Part shown: positions 13,301 to 27,500 of the stretch, in pieces | How the letters are laid out: each line of letters opens with the position of its first letter | Position numbering within the stretch: the first letter of the stretch is position 1 | NCBI GenBank assembly: GCA_033239005.1 | Contig: BSQZ01000001.1 | Location: forward strand, 7,757,500-7,821,499 | Direction of reading: 5' to 3' | DNA from: Lamellibrachia satsuma | Taxonomy: Eukaryota; Annelida; Polychaeta; Sabellida; Siboglinidae | Length of the DNA stretch: 64,000 bases | Position numbers and translations under genes: made by a program | Notes under the pieces: model-generated | What the model was told of the DNA's origin: nothing | Database searches by the model: none | What the model saw: the letters and a program-made list of their open reading frames with translations, nothing else

Positions 13301-16300
13301 TGTTAGCTAATTTTTCAATGACAGTGTTTGATGAGCTACCTCTAAATAAGGCAAGTTATGTTTTGTGATAGCAAAACTTGTAAGAAATAGAGGGATATTA
13401 ATCTTGAGGCATCAAATACAGCATCGTCTTCTTTCTGGAGAAGGCATTTCTGGTAACTCTGACATTTATTTCTCAGTAAAAGACAACTAAATTATAGATC
13501 TAGTAACTAAAGTTATTGTCAAATTATGTCAGATTTGGTTATGTCTGAATGTATGCATGCATGTTTACATCCATGCATGTGTACATGAGTGTGCGTAAAT
13601 GAAAAAAATGAACTTCCTTTTGTGATTACTAATACAGTTGAGCCTCGTTATAACGCGGTGGTCGGGGTCCACGACTTCGGATCACGCTGTAAGTGAGGCG
13701 AGTTAGGTGTTCCCATATCTGCCACCAGGGAGCTACTAAACAACAGCGACCACCACCCACTGCACCAAGTCCATGAACGCTGTCGAAGCCCTGTGGCTGT
13801 GTGCTTGCAGCACTGTCTCGTACGCCAACATGCAGAACTTATTAAACTTATACTAGCATCAACGTGTATTATTTTTAAATGTCACACCCTGTTGATTCTT
13901 GAATTGAATAAAACACATACATATACCGTTATTAAATAGATCTACTATGATGATGATGTACTGGACCAATAGGCCTACGAAACGAAAATAATAACCTGGA
14001 TTTGAGCAGCCGAAAAACGCGTATGATTTGATAAACGCAGCACGTGTGCTAATAAAAAACAGAAAACGACAATAAGTAGAATTAATAATTGCTTCACTTC
14101 GTCTTTCAACCCATCTTGACCGAAGCATACATTTATTGCGCACCACCTAACATCGATTCATCGTTTCATATGCGGATAACGAATTCGTAGTTTCGTGTAC
14201 CAGTAAAACCTTTGGTTAGGAATTTGGCATGTTGGTTTCTCATCGCGAAAACGATTAAATTTACGATGTAATGGAAGCATGTCATTTCACCCAAGTGTTA
14301 TGTTGGTATTGCATGCTAAATGCATTTAAAACTGTTGATATGATTCTTACACGAGGCGTATTTGTGAATCTCGATTGCAATTTACAAATCGTTGAAGTTA
14401 AGCCAGCGACAGCGATTGATATCGGCGGCAGCGCAAAACAAACAACACATTGATACTCATTCTTTTGACATTGTTCGCCTAATGTTTCTTGAGAATTGTC
14501 AGAGCAATTCTAAGTAGGTTTAAGCAGGCCCATTTTGCATTTCCCATGGCGACAGAAAATCGGGGTCCACGACCAACCGCGGTATATCCGAATTCGCATA
14601 ATAACGGGGCGCGTAATAACGAGGCGCGAATGTACATGGTGTATTACCATTTCGAGCTACCTCTAAATAAGGCAGGTTATGCTTTGTGATAGCAAAACTT
14701 GTAAGAAATGGAGGGACATTAATCTTGGGGCATCATATTCTGTGGCATCTTCTTTCTGGAGATGTCCCTTCTGGTAACTCAAACATTTACTGCTCAGTAA
14801 AATGACTGCTCAAGTTTCTGGTAGCTAATGTTGCTGTCTGACTGGCTGAAGTGTGTTGGTTCGCTGTGTATAGGAAGTGGCTGTTTCAGATTCCTGAGTA
14901 CTGCAAGTCACTGGAGGAATCAGAAATTGCTGATCAGGCATTCCCGCTTATCTTCGCATTTGATGAAGTTGTTGCCCTTGGTTACCGTGAGAGCGTCAAC
15001 TTGGCACAAATTCGCACATTCACAGAAATGGACTCGCACGAGGAGAAGGTGTTCCAGGCAGTCCGACAGGTATGGCAGTCATGTGACGCATGCCATGTGA
15101 TAGCAGCAGGAGATGTATATGGTTGTGTTAGGTTTCTGACCAGACACAGTTAATGCACTAGCTAGAGAGAATGAAGGTGCAACATATGAACCTAGTGTGT
15201 TGTTGTGCCTGGGTCCTTGGTGTAAACTTGTACAGGTAGACCAGGTCCTCTGTGTAAAGGCGGACAGGGTCCCATCTCCCTGGGCCTGTCCGTACTATAG
15301 CAAAGGTACATCAACAGTGACGTGCAACAGGAACATGTTATTTTGGTGAACATGTCAACATGTATGTCACAAACACTTATAATTAAGTTTTGTTCAGTTT
15401 GTTTATAACGATTATTGCTCTTCATCATCATTTTATCAGTCAGTTGCTAGTTTTTATTCATCCTAACTCCTAAGTGCTAGGTTTAACTTCTGGAAGCTGT
15501 TTTCCAAATGTTTACAACATTTCAATCCGTTTACAGTATTCCATTGAAATGCAACATGCCATTGTGTTGTATTTTAGTTATCATTTTATGCCATTGTGTT
15601 GTATTTTAGTTATCAATTTATGCCGTTGCACCAGGAAACTGCTACCATAAATCCTCATAACATTCCCCAGTAGTTGATTGATCAGGGTTGGCAGTAGGAC
15701 TGAAGTACTTGTAGGAAAACAGAAAGATTACCAAGTGTTTATTAACAAAACCAAAGATGATCCACAGTGTAGGAAGGTTTTGAATTTGTGTACATGGTTT
15801 TAAAATGTAGAACTACTTCTGAGTAAGGCAGGTTATGCTCTGTGATTTAGCAGAACTTGTAAGAAATAGATCTAAACTTTTAATATGAATTTCACAGAGT
15901 CCAGTGGAAATAAGATCATTCTAAACTAGATCATCGCGTGTGACATTGTGTGCACTTACCAACACGGGAGAGGGTGGAAATAAGAGTTAAGTGATATCCT
16001 TTCATGGGATGTTATAGACACAAGAGAGGGAGGCACGGGAGAACATGAAGAGGAAGGCGAAGGAGCTGCAGCAGCAACGCCGGGACATTGCCAAGGGAGG
16101 TGGAAGGCGGGGAATTGGCATCGGTGGAGGGTTCGGCAGTGGATCCTCGGATCACTCAAGTTCGCCCCACATTGACAGCATGCCCAGCATGGAGCCAGCC
16201 AAGCCCTCATACCAGGCGCCCAGGTAAGGCATACATCTTTCTAGAACTTCCTTATGGAATCCTTTAGAGAAAGCTGTGAGAGAAAATGATATTTGTTATG

Positions 16301-18401
16301 ATGCAATGTTGAATATGAATTATGAAATACTTCATGTGATTAGCTGTTTTTCTTAATTTACCACAACTAACAGTTTCAGGCGCCAATACTAAATACCTAT
16401 CTGAGAGGGTCCTCTGTGTAAAGGCGGACAGGGTCCCACCTCCCTGGGCCTGTCCGTACTATAGCAGAGGTACATCAACTGTGACGGGCAACAGTGACTT
16501 GTTGTGTTAGTGAACATGTCAACATGCTCGTCATAAACACTAATTTCTATTTGCAACTTGTTTATTTAAAGATTATTTTTCTTGAGCATCCATTTTTATC
16601 ACTCATTTACTGGTTTTTATTCCTCCTAGGTGCCAAGTTTAATTTCTAGAAAATGCTCCCAAAATAAATAATTGTTTATGGAGAAAACCAATGTCCACCT
16701 GCACGATAGTAAGATTTTTAATTTATATACATGGTTTTAAAAGGTTGGGAACCCAAGAATGAGACCATTGCACGGAATATAATAATAAGTATGTGGTGAC
16801 TGAAGCAATAAGCATCTATTTAAAAAAATGTATCCCCTGTCTGATCAATCTCCCCCCCACCCCGATTGTGTGCCCTGTGTATGTTTGTGCAGTGTTGTAG
16901 AACAGGTGTGTTTCTTGTGACAGGTCCTCTGTGTAAAGGCGGACAGGGTCCCACCTCCCTGGGCCTGTCCGTACTATAGCAGAGGTACACCAACTGTGAC
17001 GTGCAACAGTGACTTGTTGTGTTTGTGGACATGTCAACATGCACGTCGCAGACACTTATTGTTAAATTCACAAATATTATTGTTCTTCGACATCATTTTG
17101 TTGGTTTTTATCCTTCCTTGGTTCCAAGTTTAATGTCTGGAAACTACTCCCGAAATGCACTAATTAAATACAACATTCTATAGTGTTTAACTTTGTGGTT
17201 TAGTTATAAATTTATGTCATTGCATCAGGAAACTGATACAGCGTTGTCGCCCCAACTGTTGGTTAGCAGCAGGGCTGAAGTACTTGTGGGAGAGCAAAGA
17301 AGGTTTACTAAGTGTTTATAAACAAAATTAAATAAAGTTGATTCACATGTTTTGAATTTATGTACATGGATTAAGTTTGTGGACATGGTTTTACATTTTT
17401 GTACATGGCTTTAAAACTTATATCTATCTACCTCTAAATAAGGCAGGTTGTGCTCTGCAATAGCAGAACTTGTAAGAAATAGAGGGACATTGATGTTGAC
17501 CAATCAGGTGCAGTGTGTTCTTCTCTGTTGAGATCACACTTCTTGTAGTTCACACATCTACTTCAGTAACACCATCACTGAGACCACTCCATGGAATATA
17601 ATTACAATACTCTGGTAGCTGGATCAGTTCTGTCAAATTTTTTCTATTATGTTTTGAGGACCCCCTTTACCAAAATGGTACCCAAAATATAGGTACAGGT
17701 AACAACAACTAATTTTTAAAAGCCTCCCCTGTCTGGTTCTCTGGCTGTGCCCTGTACAGTGTACATGTTTGTATCTTTGTGCATTGTACTCTGTATGTGT
17801 TTGTGCAGTGTTTGTTTTTCAGGATCCTCTGTGTAAAGGTGGACAGGGTGCCACTTCCCTGGGCCTGTCTGTACTATAGCAGAGGTACATCAGGTGATGT
17901 ACAACAGTGACTTGTTGTGTTTGTGAATATGTCAAACACCACGTCATAAACACTTGTTTTGCCATCTGTCGTGTCAAAACTGCCTCCCGAGTTTTTTTAC
18001 TTGTTTGTTTGTTCAGAACTCGCTGGTTTGTGTTGCAGTCGGCCAGCAGGTGGCCGCGGCATGAAGCTCGGCAAGACGAAAGATGTCGAGTCGTTTGTTG
18101 ATCAGCTCAAATCAGAAGGCGAACGTAAGTTTTATAAGTGTTCAGAAAGTGAACACCTAGGGTCAAAATGTTACAATGAAATATATATTACTTACTAGCC
18201 GAGAGTTAGCTGGAAAAAAAACTCTTTTGCATTGTTCTGCAATGTAAGTCAGTGGTATTTTCTAGTTAAAGCCATGGCTATGGACAGCTACAATGTTACA
18301 GAAATGTAGCAAGCGTTTTCTAGTTAAAGCCACATATATGGATAGTTACAATGTTACTATAATGTAGGTAGTGTATATATGTTAAGCTATATATGTGTGT
18401 T

Positions 18402-18438
<37 letters not shown>

Positions 18439-18471
18439 GCACAAGAAAGCGTTTTTATATATTTATATATA

Positions 18472-18516
<45 letters not shown>

Positions 18517-21500
18517 GCTTTCTTTCCATAACCACCTTGTGAGTGCTGACAAACTGTAAGTTTGAGTTATGTATTGTAATAAGTGGGTTGTTGATCAGAT
18601 ATATAGAGCAGCTGTATCTGACAGATATGGATATAGCCTCCAAGACTGACAGTTGTTAAATCTTTTGTGAAATTAAAATCAAATAGTCTCATGATGTTCC
18701 ATCTAAGCGACCAGTGTCCATTTTCATTTACATGTCTAATGGTCCGAGTTAATCAGTGTCAAAACAATTATCACATCGTTCATCGACAAATTAAAACTAA
18801 ATGATTTTGTGAAATGCCACCGCACAACCCGGCTAATAACACCAAAAAACAGCAGAACAGATGAACCCAACAGTATATTGTTTTCTGAAGGCTCTGCACA
18901 GGTCATTGCCGACTAAACGTTTGTGCACATTGACATGGTTGACTGGTAAAAATGAGCAAAAAATTTCACTTGTCCACCGGACAAGTCAAGCTTGAAATCT
19001 ACTTGTCCGTCAAAAAATTACTTAATTAATTCCGAGTAATTTGCATAAATTTTTACAACTTGTAATATAATTTTCATATCATCATTTTACAACTTTTAAT
19101 ACAAGAAACTAATCACACGCCAATATTGGTAGTTATTAAGTATATTATATGTGACCCACTCCACCAACATCAGGAATAAGTCGAAAAATTACATTTTGAG
19201 ATAAAGGTACCACGTGAAAGACAATTGTATGGGCTTTCCAATGGTGCCTTTAAAGGCAACTACCAAATTCTATTAGTTGCCGAGTTATTGTTTGATAAAG
19301 AGAAGGTGCCCCGGGTCATTTGACAAAAAACGAATCTGAGAAAAACAACTTTGAAATTTACTAAAGTATGTTCATACATTTCAATAACAAAGGCACATCA
19401 TATCAAGTTGAAATTTTGCACTGTTGTAGTACACAGCAACACGTATATATTGGTGGAATTCCATTTTGATAGCTGTGAAAGGTTGTAAGATATGGCATTC
19501 TCAGCGACGTTGCTGCCAAGCTGTCCACACACTCACTCGAAGCTGTCAGTGTCAACTGTTGCTCAATCGCGGTCTTCATCGTCACTTTTGCCTTCAGAAA
19601 TGATGTTCATTTCACTGTCGCTATTTGATCCGTCTGACTCGACTAAGTTCACCAGTCGATGGCAATTAAATAATTTATTAATAAACATTTGATATATTAA
19701 CAGTCTCCGTGCATCAAACCAAAACAAAGATGGCTTCGCATGAGGGTAAAAGTTGCATTCCAATGATCAGAGCATGCACGTTTCTAGCTGAGCCAATCAG
19801 CCATATTTCGATTCGTTTCACATGATTATGCCCTCATTATTATTCAATGAATAACATGGTTTGTTTATGTTTGGGCTCTGTTTTAAACCACTCTGACTGG
19901 TTATATAGTAACATATGCTTTCCAACAATACCAATATGGCGGGGTGGACGTGATGTGTAGTGGATACGATACATCTGAATTGAGCGAAATTTCCTTTGTG
20001 TTTATTCATTAAGATATTCATAGCTCTACGAAACAAAGTATTTTTTCAAAGTTATCAATCATTTTATGACGTTATAATAGGATGACAACAATCTAGGATA
20101 GTTAGGCTAATTAAAAACATCTGAAAATCTGCCATTGCAGCCAAATTCACCCCTTCGCACACTACAAAGTGGAATAGCCAGGCTCAGTGTTTCCGACTTA
20201 TTCCTGATTTTGGTGGAGCAGGTCACGTATTGTGTTTAATTTGATATATATATCATATGTGAACAGTCGGGCTTCGGCGACAGTTGAATATGCCATCCAT
20301 CCACCCTAGCGGCGAAATGATTAAGTGCCAACATGCTACCGAGAACACAATGTGCGTGATTGCTGTCGAACTTTGTCTGCAGTTGCAATTTCTCAAATAA
20401 GATTCTTGTTGCTATTATGCATGCATCATTATATATTGTATATATTCACTTGTCCACCTGATAACTATAGAGAGACATGCTGCTTGTCCGAACATATTAT
20501 CACTTGTCTCGGACAAACTGTTTTATTTCAAACGCTGATATTGATGTGTGTGCACTGTTTTTTCTTCAGAGGTGGTTAGTTCCGACCGAGGAATGTCGTC
20601 CAAGGCCAGTATAATCTCGAAGGTCGCTACACCCGTCGCCAATCAGGAAAGGTAGGAACCCTCAAATAACAAGCACTGTGTCTGTTGTTGTGGGTGATTT
20701 ATATGTAAAAGAATCGAGTCATGATTAAGTAAGCTAGAGAGAATGAAGGTGCAATGTGACCCTAGTGTGTTGTTGTACCTGGGTTCTCTGTGTAAACTTG
20801 TACAGGTAGACCACGTCCTTTGTGTAAAGGCGGACATGGTCCCATCTCCCTGGGCCTGTCCGTACTAAAGCAAAGGTACATCAACAGTGACGTGCAACAG
20901 GAACATGCTATGTTGGTGAACATGTCAACATGCACGGCATAAACAATTATTTCTTTTTGTTAAGGTCACAGAGATTATTGTTTTGTAACATCATTTTGTC
21001 GCTCATTTGCTGGTTTTTCTCCATGATTTTATTTGTGCCAAGGTTAACATCTGGAAACTGATCCTAAAATGCACTAATTAAAGACAACAGTGAATTTTAT
21101 TTATCAAGGTATATCTTCTTATTGTGTCCTCTTTGCTTAACACCGTTACATGTAAAACAGAAATGTTAATCTACCTCTAAATAAGGGAGGTTACGCTCTG
21201 CAATAGCAGAACTTGGAGAGGACATTGGTGTAGGCCTATTAGATGCAATGTGTATGTCTCTGTTGAGATCATACTTCTGGAAGTTCACACATCTACTTCA
21301 CTGGAAGACTGTAACCAAGACCACTGGGTAGAATATAATTACAGTAGTCTGTGGTACTGATGTAGTTCTGTCAGATTGGATGCAGTTTCCAAAATGCTGT
21401 AGTAAAGCATGAAAAGGCATTGTTCATTTTTGCCTATGTTATCATGAATGTGGTGAACTCTCAGCACAGGTGGATCTAAGGGGCTTTGTAAATGCAAAAA

Positions 21501-24500
21501 ATCCAGTAATCCCCCAAAAAAGTGGATGTGGGTGGGTCCCATAGAATAAAAAAATGACTCCTATGTTCCTTTTTTGGATAGGGGTGGTGGTGGGTGCATT
21601 CCTATCCATTTTTGGGGATTATTGGAATTTTTTATATTTACAAAGCCCGTAAAATGAACACCTATCATAATTTTAAAAGCATCCCCTTTCTGCCGGCCTC
21701 CCTGGCAGTGTGCCCTGTACGAGTGTGTATGTGTATGCCTTGTAGTTGTACACATATGCATGGCCCATACACAATTGTATGTGCATGCCCTGTACACACG
21801 TGTATGTGCATGCCCTGTACACGTGTGTATGTGCATGCCCTGTACACACGTGTATGTGCTTGTCCTGTACACGTGAGTATGTGCTTGCCCTGTACACCTG
21901 TGTATGTGCATGCCCTGTACCCATGTGCCATGTGTTTGTGCAGTGTGCATCTTCGCATGGAGGAGAAGATCAGTCTGACAGCGGGTCGAGACGGTGGCCT
22001 GCAGAACCTTGAAGTGCACGGCTTCCTCATGCTGAGGATCACAGACGAGAAGGTTGGCCGTGTGAAGGTGGACATCACAAACAAGGACAGTAAAGGCATA
22101 CAGATACAGGTGAGGACCATGCAGCTTGGTGGAAGAACGTGTTAGCTGGTATGATTATTCTCCACTTAGAACTAATGCAGCTTGGTGGAAGAACGTGTTA
22201 GCTGGTATGATTATTCTCCACTTAGAACTAATGCAGCTTGGTGGAAGAACGTGTTAGCTGGTATGATTATTCTCCACTTAGAACTAATGCAGCTTGGTGG
22301 AAGAACGTGTTAGCTGGTATGATTATTCTCCACTTAGAACTAATGCAGCTTGGTGGAAGAACGTGTTAGCTGGTATGATTATTCTCCACTTAGAACTAAT
22401 TACAGAACATCGCATGACACAGTTTTGGGATTGTGGATTGTTCGTTATTGTTAATTAAACGGTTTTTATTTGGTTTACACTCAATGTTTTGTGGTCATTT
22501 ATGTAATTGTACAAAGACGATTCATATTTCCAGTTTTAGAACATTTAACCCTCTTCCCTTTAGAGATGGTCATGTAATAATACGGTTGTACAGTTTCTGC
22601 AGTAAAAAATAACTTAAATTTGAGCCTGTCACAACTGTAGTTTAATTTTGTGTTGACGACCTTCATTAAGATGATGATGACAGATGACCCCTAAATCCTT
22701 ACATAACTCGAGACATTTCTACATTTCGTAAAAGCTACTGAACAATGTTTGTACACGAATATTATTGATGACCTTGTTTGATTGTTTAGTAGGCAGTGTT
22801 TTCAGAAATGAGTTGTGTCTCATTGTGTCTGAGATGTGTAGTACGGGTGGACATATTTTAGACCATTTACATATTCAAAATCTTCAAGATGATGTGGGGA
22901 TTCTGTTTTTGGTATTTCCGTATTTGAAGTTACTAACTTAGCAGATTTTGAATTCTTCATCTCATTTTGAATTTATTAACTATTTGACTTTCAGCATTTT
23001 GAAGCAATTAGTTGCATTTTCTTTCTCTTTATTAGCCAGTGTAAAAATGGTATGTGTGTTTTTCATTGGACAAACTGTAAAAACTACTTCTGCTGTTGCA
23101 GACTCATCCGAATGTTGATAAGAAGCACTTTGCAAGTGCAGGCATCATTGGGCTGAAGAACCCTTCCAAGTCATTCCCGCTCAACCAAGATGTTGGTGTT
23201 CTCAAGTGGCGCTTCCAGACGCAAGATGATTCTCTGATGCCGATCTCAAGTCAGTTACGTTATTGTTACTGCTCATGTAGTTGGGTTCGCCTGCTTTGTG
23301 TTCTCAATACTTAAGGGGATACAGGACACGGCAACATTATTTTTTTTTTAAACTGATAAATCTCACCACAAATGATTTGTATGAAGTACCTGTATTGAAA
23401 CTAAGGAAATTTCATCATTAAAATTTTTGTCTTGAAATATTTAAGTGCGGGAGAGGGTCATAATGGAAAAAAAAATCGTAAAAATAACAAAAGTTTAAAT
23501 GAATAGAAAACTGAAACCCTTAGGCTAATTTAAAGTACTAAAATGTTTCTATCTAGGTAATGAACTATTCTAACTTTCTGTGCATGGCCATTTGCATATG
23601 TTATATAGATTTGTTTTGGAAATATTTTTTTTAAATTGTTATTTTTATCCTCAAAATTTTCATATTCAAACCCCCCCAGTATATAATCCAGATGACTGAT
23701 CATTATTTCAATGCACAGGAATGTAGATATTTATGGCATTATTACTGTGTGTAAAGTTGGTATGCATCAGTTGGTTAGTTTTTGAGTTCTATTCACTTTT
23801 ACCCGAAAAATAGTGATAACTGAGAAAACGGCACTCAAAGTATGAACTAAGTAATTTTAATGTGTTGCACACATTAGATCTTGCAAATAAGCATCCATAT
23901 GGTAGCCTTACCATCTATATACAATATATGTATGTTTATAACAGTAATAGTTAATTAATAGCGACACAATTATATCATAGTTTACCCCTACCCCCATAAT
24001 CGATAATGCAAATTATCATAGCCGACGCACCACTTCAGGCAGTTTTCACATATAATTCACAATAAATAGATTCTGACATGATACCTACATCAAATATGCA
24101 TACTGAATGCATGTAACAGGCAATATAGATAGGTTATCATGTAAAGAATCCTGTTCAGAGGGTTATTTTACCTAAGAAAGTATAATTTCATTTTTGCAAA
24201 TGTAGCATATGTGCATCCATGTACAATCGTGACACGTCAGTAAGTTATCATCAACTATTAGTTTGTTTTCCCAAGTACTAAATGTTGCAAATAAGCGACA
24301 AAATAATAGTCTTAATATCCATGCATAATATATGAATGTCCATTAACAGTGACAATTATATCATGTCTTCCCACCCCTCCCCCATACACATATAATGCAA
24401 AGAATCATCGAGGATGCATCAGTTCAGATAGTTTCCATATATAATTAACACTGCACAGGTTGTGACTTCAGACATCCATGAAACATGAAAATTTACTGCA

Positions 24501-27500
24501 TATAACACACCACAGACTTGCTTGCTTCAAGTCAGTATAGCCTATAGGGTATAATGTGTAGACTACAGAAACAAGTTTTATAAGAATATCCCCGTAATCA
24601 GCCTAGGCACCACTTCAGTGAGACATTTTATAAATGCAGCAGGCGTATGTGTGTTCATATACAATCATCATATCTTTGATGATACGTCAGTCAATCATCA
24701 CTAACTCTGAAATTCTTGCTATATATAACATAGCATCCATATACGTCATATGGCACAATGTGATGCGTAACAAGTTACGTTCTGATCTGCTTCTGCAAAG
24801 TTTCATTCGCCGTCGATTACGGCTGTAAAATCGACTTTCTTCGCCGACCATCGATGTGCAGCATTGTATTCCCTCAGTCGCCTGCATACAAGTTTCAATT
24901 TCTTCGGCGGCATCTCGATTAAACTATCTATTTCACTCAAAATATCGTTCGCTGACTAGCTGTCAAAAATTCTCCGTAGCAACAACTCCGAATAATGTTA
25001 ACAGGAAACTAAACAACGACGGCATCGTGGGATTGATTTGCCTCGTTTTTAGAAAAAACGCGTCAAAATGGCAACAAGGATGTTCCGCGCCTCGTTTTCA
25101 GAAAAAACACGTCATAAAACCGCGAGAAGGAGGCTGAACGACCCCCCGAACTTGCGTTCGGTCAGTTCCGTTTCTCATTTGCATATGTTCAATGCTAAAT
25201 AAGGAGATCGTCGGGAATTTGGACCCGGTTTCAACGCGGGAAAATTCTACTTTGGAAGAAAGGGGCGTGACTACCAACATAACTGACAAATAGCCAAGAA
25301 GACGGCGGTTTTTCTGATACCAAACAAAATGGCGTACGGTGAACGAACGTGGTCGTTGTCAAGGCACAAACATGGACTACTTTTGGCGTGTTTCATCGAT
25401 TCACATTTTTATTGTCATTTCACATTTGATGGGCCATCTAAGTTAGTGCTAAAATAGTGACTTAGCGGTGAGTAACTGTTAAAAAACGATCTTTGTTGTG
25501 AAGTAGATATATCAATCTGTCAATAAGTGAACAAAACAAAAATTTTCCAAAAAATAATTTCTGACGTATTTCAGACTGCCGTATCAGGCCTTAATTTATA
25601 CGGTGTTAAGAAAGTGGACAATTTCTTCCAGTGTGAAGTTTTTAGTAACTAATCTGAAATTGTTAATTATTTATATCTGAGCTCATTCTAAGGACCAAAA
25701 TGCTTTAGCCAAATTGGCTAAAGGCATGAAACTTGTTTAGCCAAATTCCATTTGGATTAGTCAATTTGGCTAAAAGTAAAAAATTTCTTTAACCCAATTA
25801 TATATATGGTTTAGCAATTTTTTTTTGCAATATCTTTGGTTTAATAAAATTTTGCAATATCCATTTTACACTGACAATATACATTTTATACTGGATCAAA
25901 AGTTATTTGATGATGCCAGGCACACACAAGTCAAAAAATTAACCTGATTTGAAATACCGGTAGTTGTAACTACACATCTTCTTATACTAACATAATTAAT
26001 GGGTACTGTACTTACTGCATAATCCGAAACATATTTGACTTTTCTTTTCTCTGTACCAGACACGAACAGGTTAAACATATTAAACAATTACTTGATATGC
26101 ATATTAGATGATATAGCTAATAATTAATTTAAACTGCATGAGATTGTGTCTAGTTATTTACCAACCAGTATCAATGAACCTGAAAATGGCCAGCGAAATG
26201 TATCAGCTTTAGTGTTGTATAGTATATTCGTATGTAGGATATCGGGCTCAGTGCCAGTTTGTATTTGAAGTAGACACGGAGTGGGCCCGAGTCGAAACGA
26301 TTGGATACAATTCACAAATGGCCCGAGACGCAGCAGCTTCAAAGCACACTTATGTTACGAGTATTTGATGTTGCAAAGTAATGAATATTAAAAAAACGTG
26401 TTGCCATGTAAATTTATTCCTTAAAGAACGATTTGCCCTCCTAGACCTAGAATAATAACACTGAAATGGTTGCCACTGGGTGAAAATTGGTGCCGCTCTT
26501 GATTCGCTCCAAATCAAAGCTTTCAGAGTTCACTTTCAGTCAAATATCACATTAATCGGAATGTCCTCTTTTCATGTGAATAAACCAATGAACGGCGATG
26601 ATTTGGCATATTCTCCAATGACAAAAAAACGATGTAATTAATTATGAAGGCATGTTACAAATACCAGCTAGGCTCCATAATGTTTAATGTGGCTGTGACC
26701 ATAATACCCTTCATGAGGATCTAGCAAATTCTGATCTTTTGATCAAACCTAAATCTACACTATGCGAGCTTGTTAATCAGTACAATGAAACATTAAGTAA
26801 ACTTCTGGATAAACATGCTCCGAAACAAACCAAAAGTGTACAAGTTCGCCCTCCATCACCATGGATGTCTAATGATATAATTCTAGCAAAACGTCGTCGT
26901 CGATATCTTGAAAGAATTTGGCGACGAACTCGTTCTCCAATTGATCGATCCCGTTATACTAAACAGCTACATATATGTAATCACATGATGTCAAAAGCAA
27001 AGTCTGATTACTATACACATTTTATCACAACAAATTCTGAAAACCCTCGGCAGATGTGGAAATCTGTTAACAAAATTCTACATCGGCAGAAATTAAAAGC
27101 ACTGCCTGAACATTCTTCATTGGATACATTGTGTAGTTCTTTTTCAAAATACTTTACAGATAAGATTGCTCGTATTCGATCAAATTTTGTCATTAATAAT
27201 AATGACTATGATTTCCCAGAACCGCCACTTTCTGAAAAAACACTACAGAGTTTCACACCTGCAACTACTAATGAAGTTCTCATCATTATTAAAAAATATC
27301 CTAACAAATCGTGTGATCTTAACCCATTTCCAACACTTCTACTAAAAAGCTGTATCGATCAACTCATCTTTCCTATTACTACTATCATAAACCTTTCAAT
27401 GCAGAGTGGAGTTGTTCCACAGGATTTCAAACAAGCTCTTGTAAATCCTCTTATTAAAAAACAAACTTTGTGCAAAGATGACCTAAGGAATTATCGCCCT

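Noticed and set aside
21561..22145. Open frames of 150-183 codons around ARCN1 exon 8
   Set aside because: Most of their length is the 24-bp minisatellite; only 21944-22109 on the + strand is a real exon.
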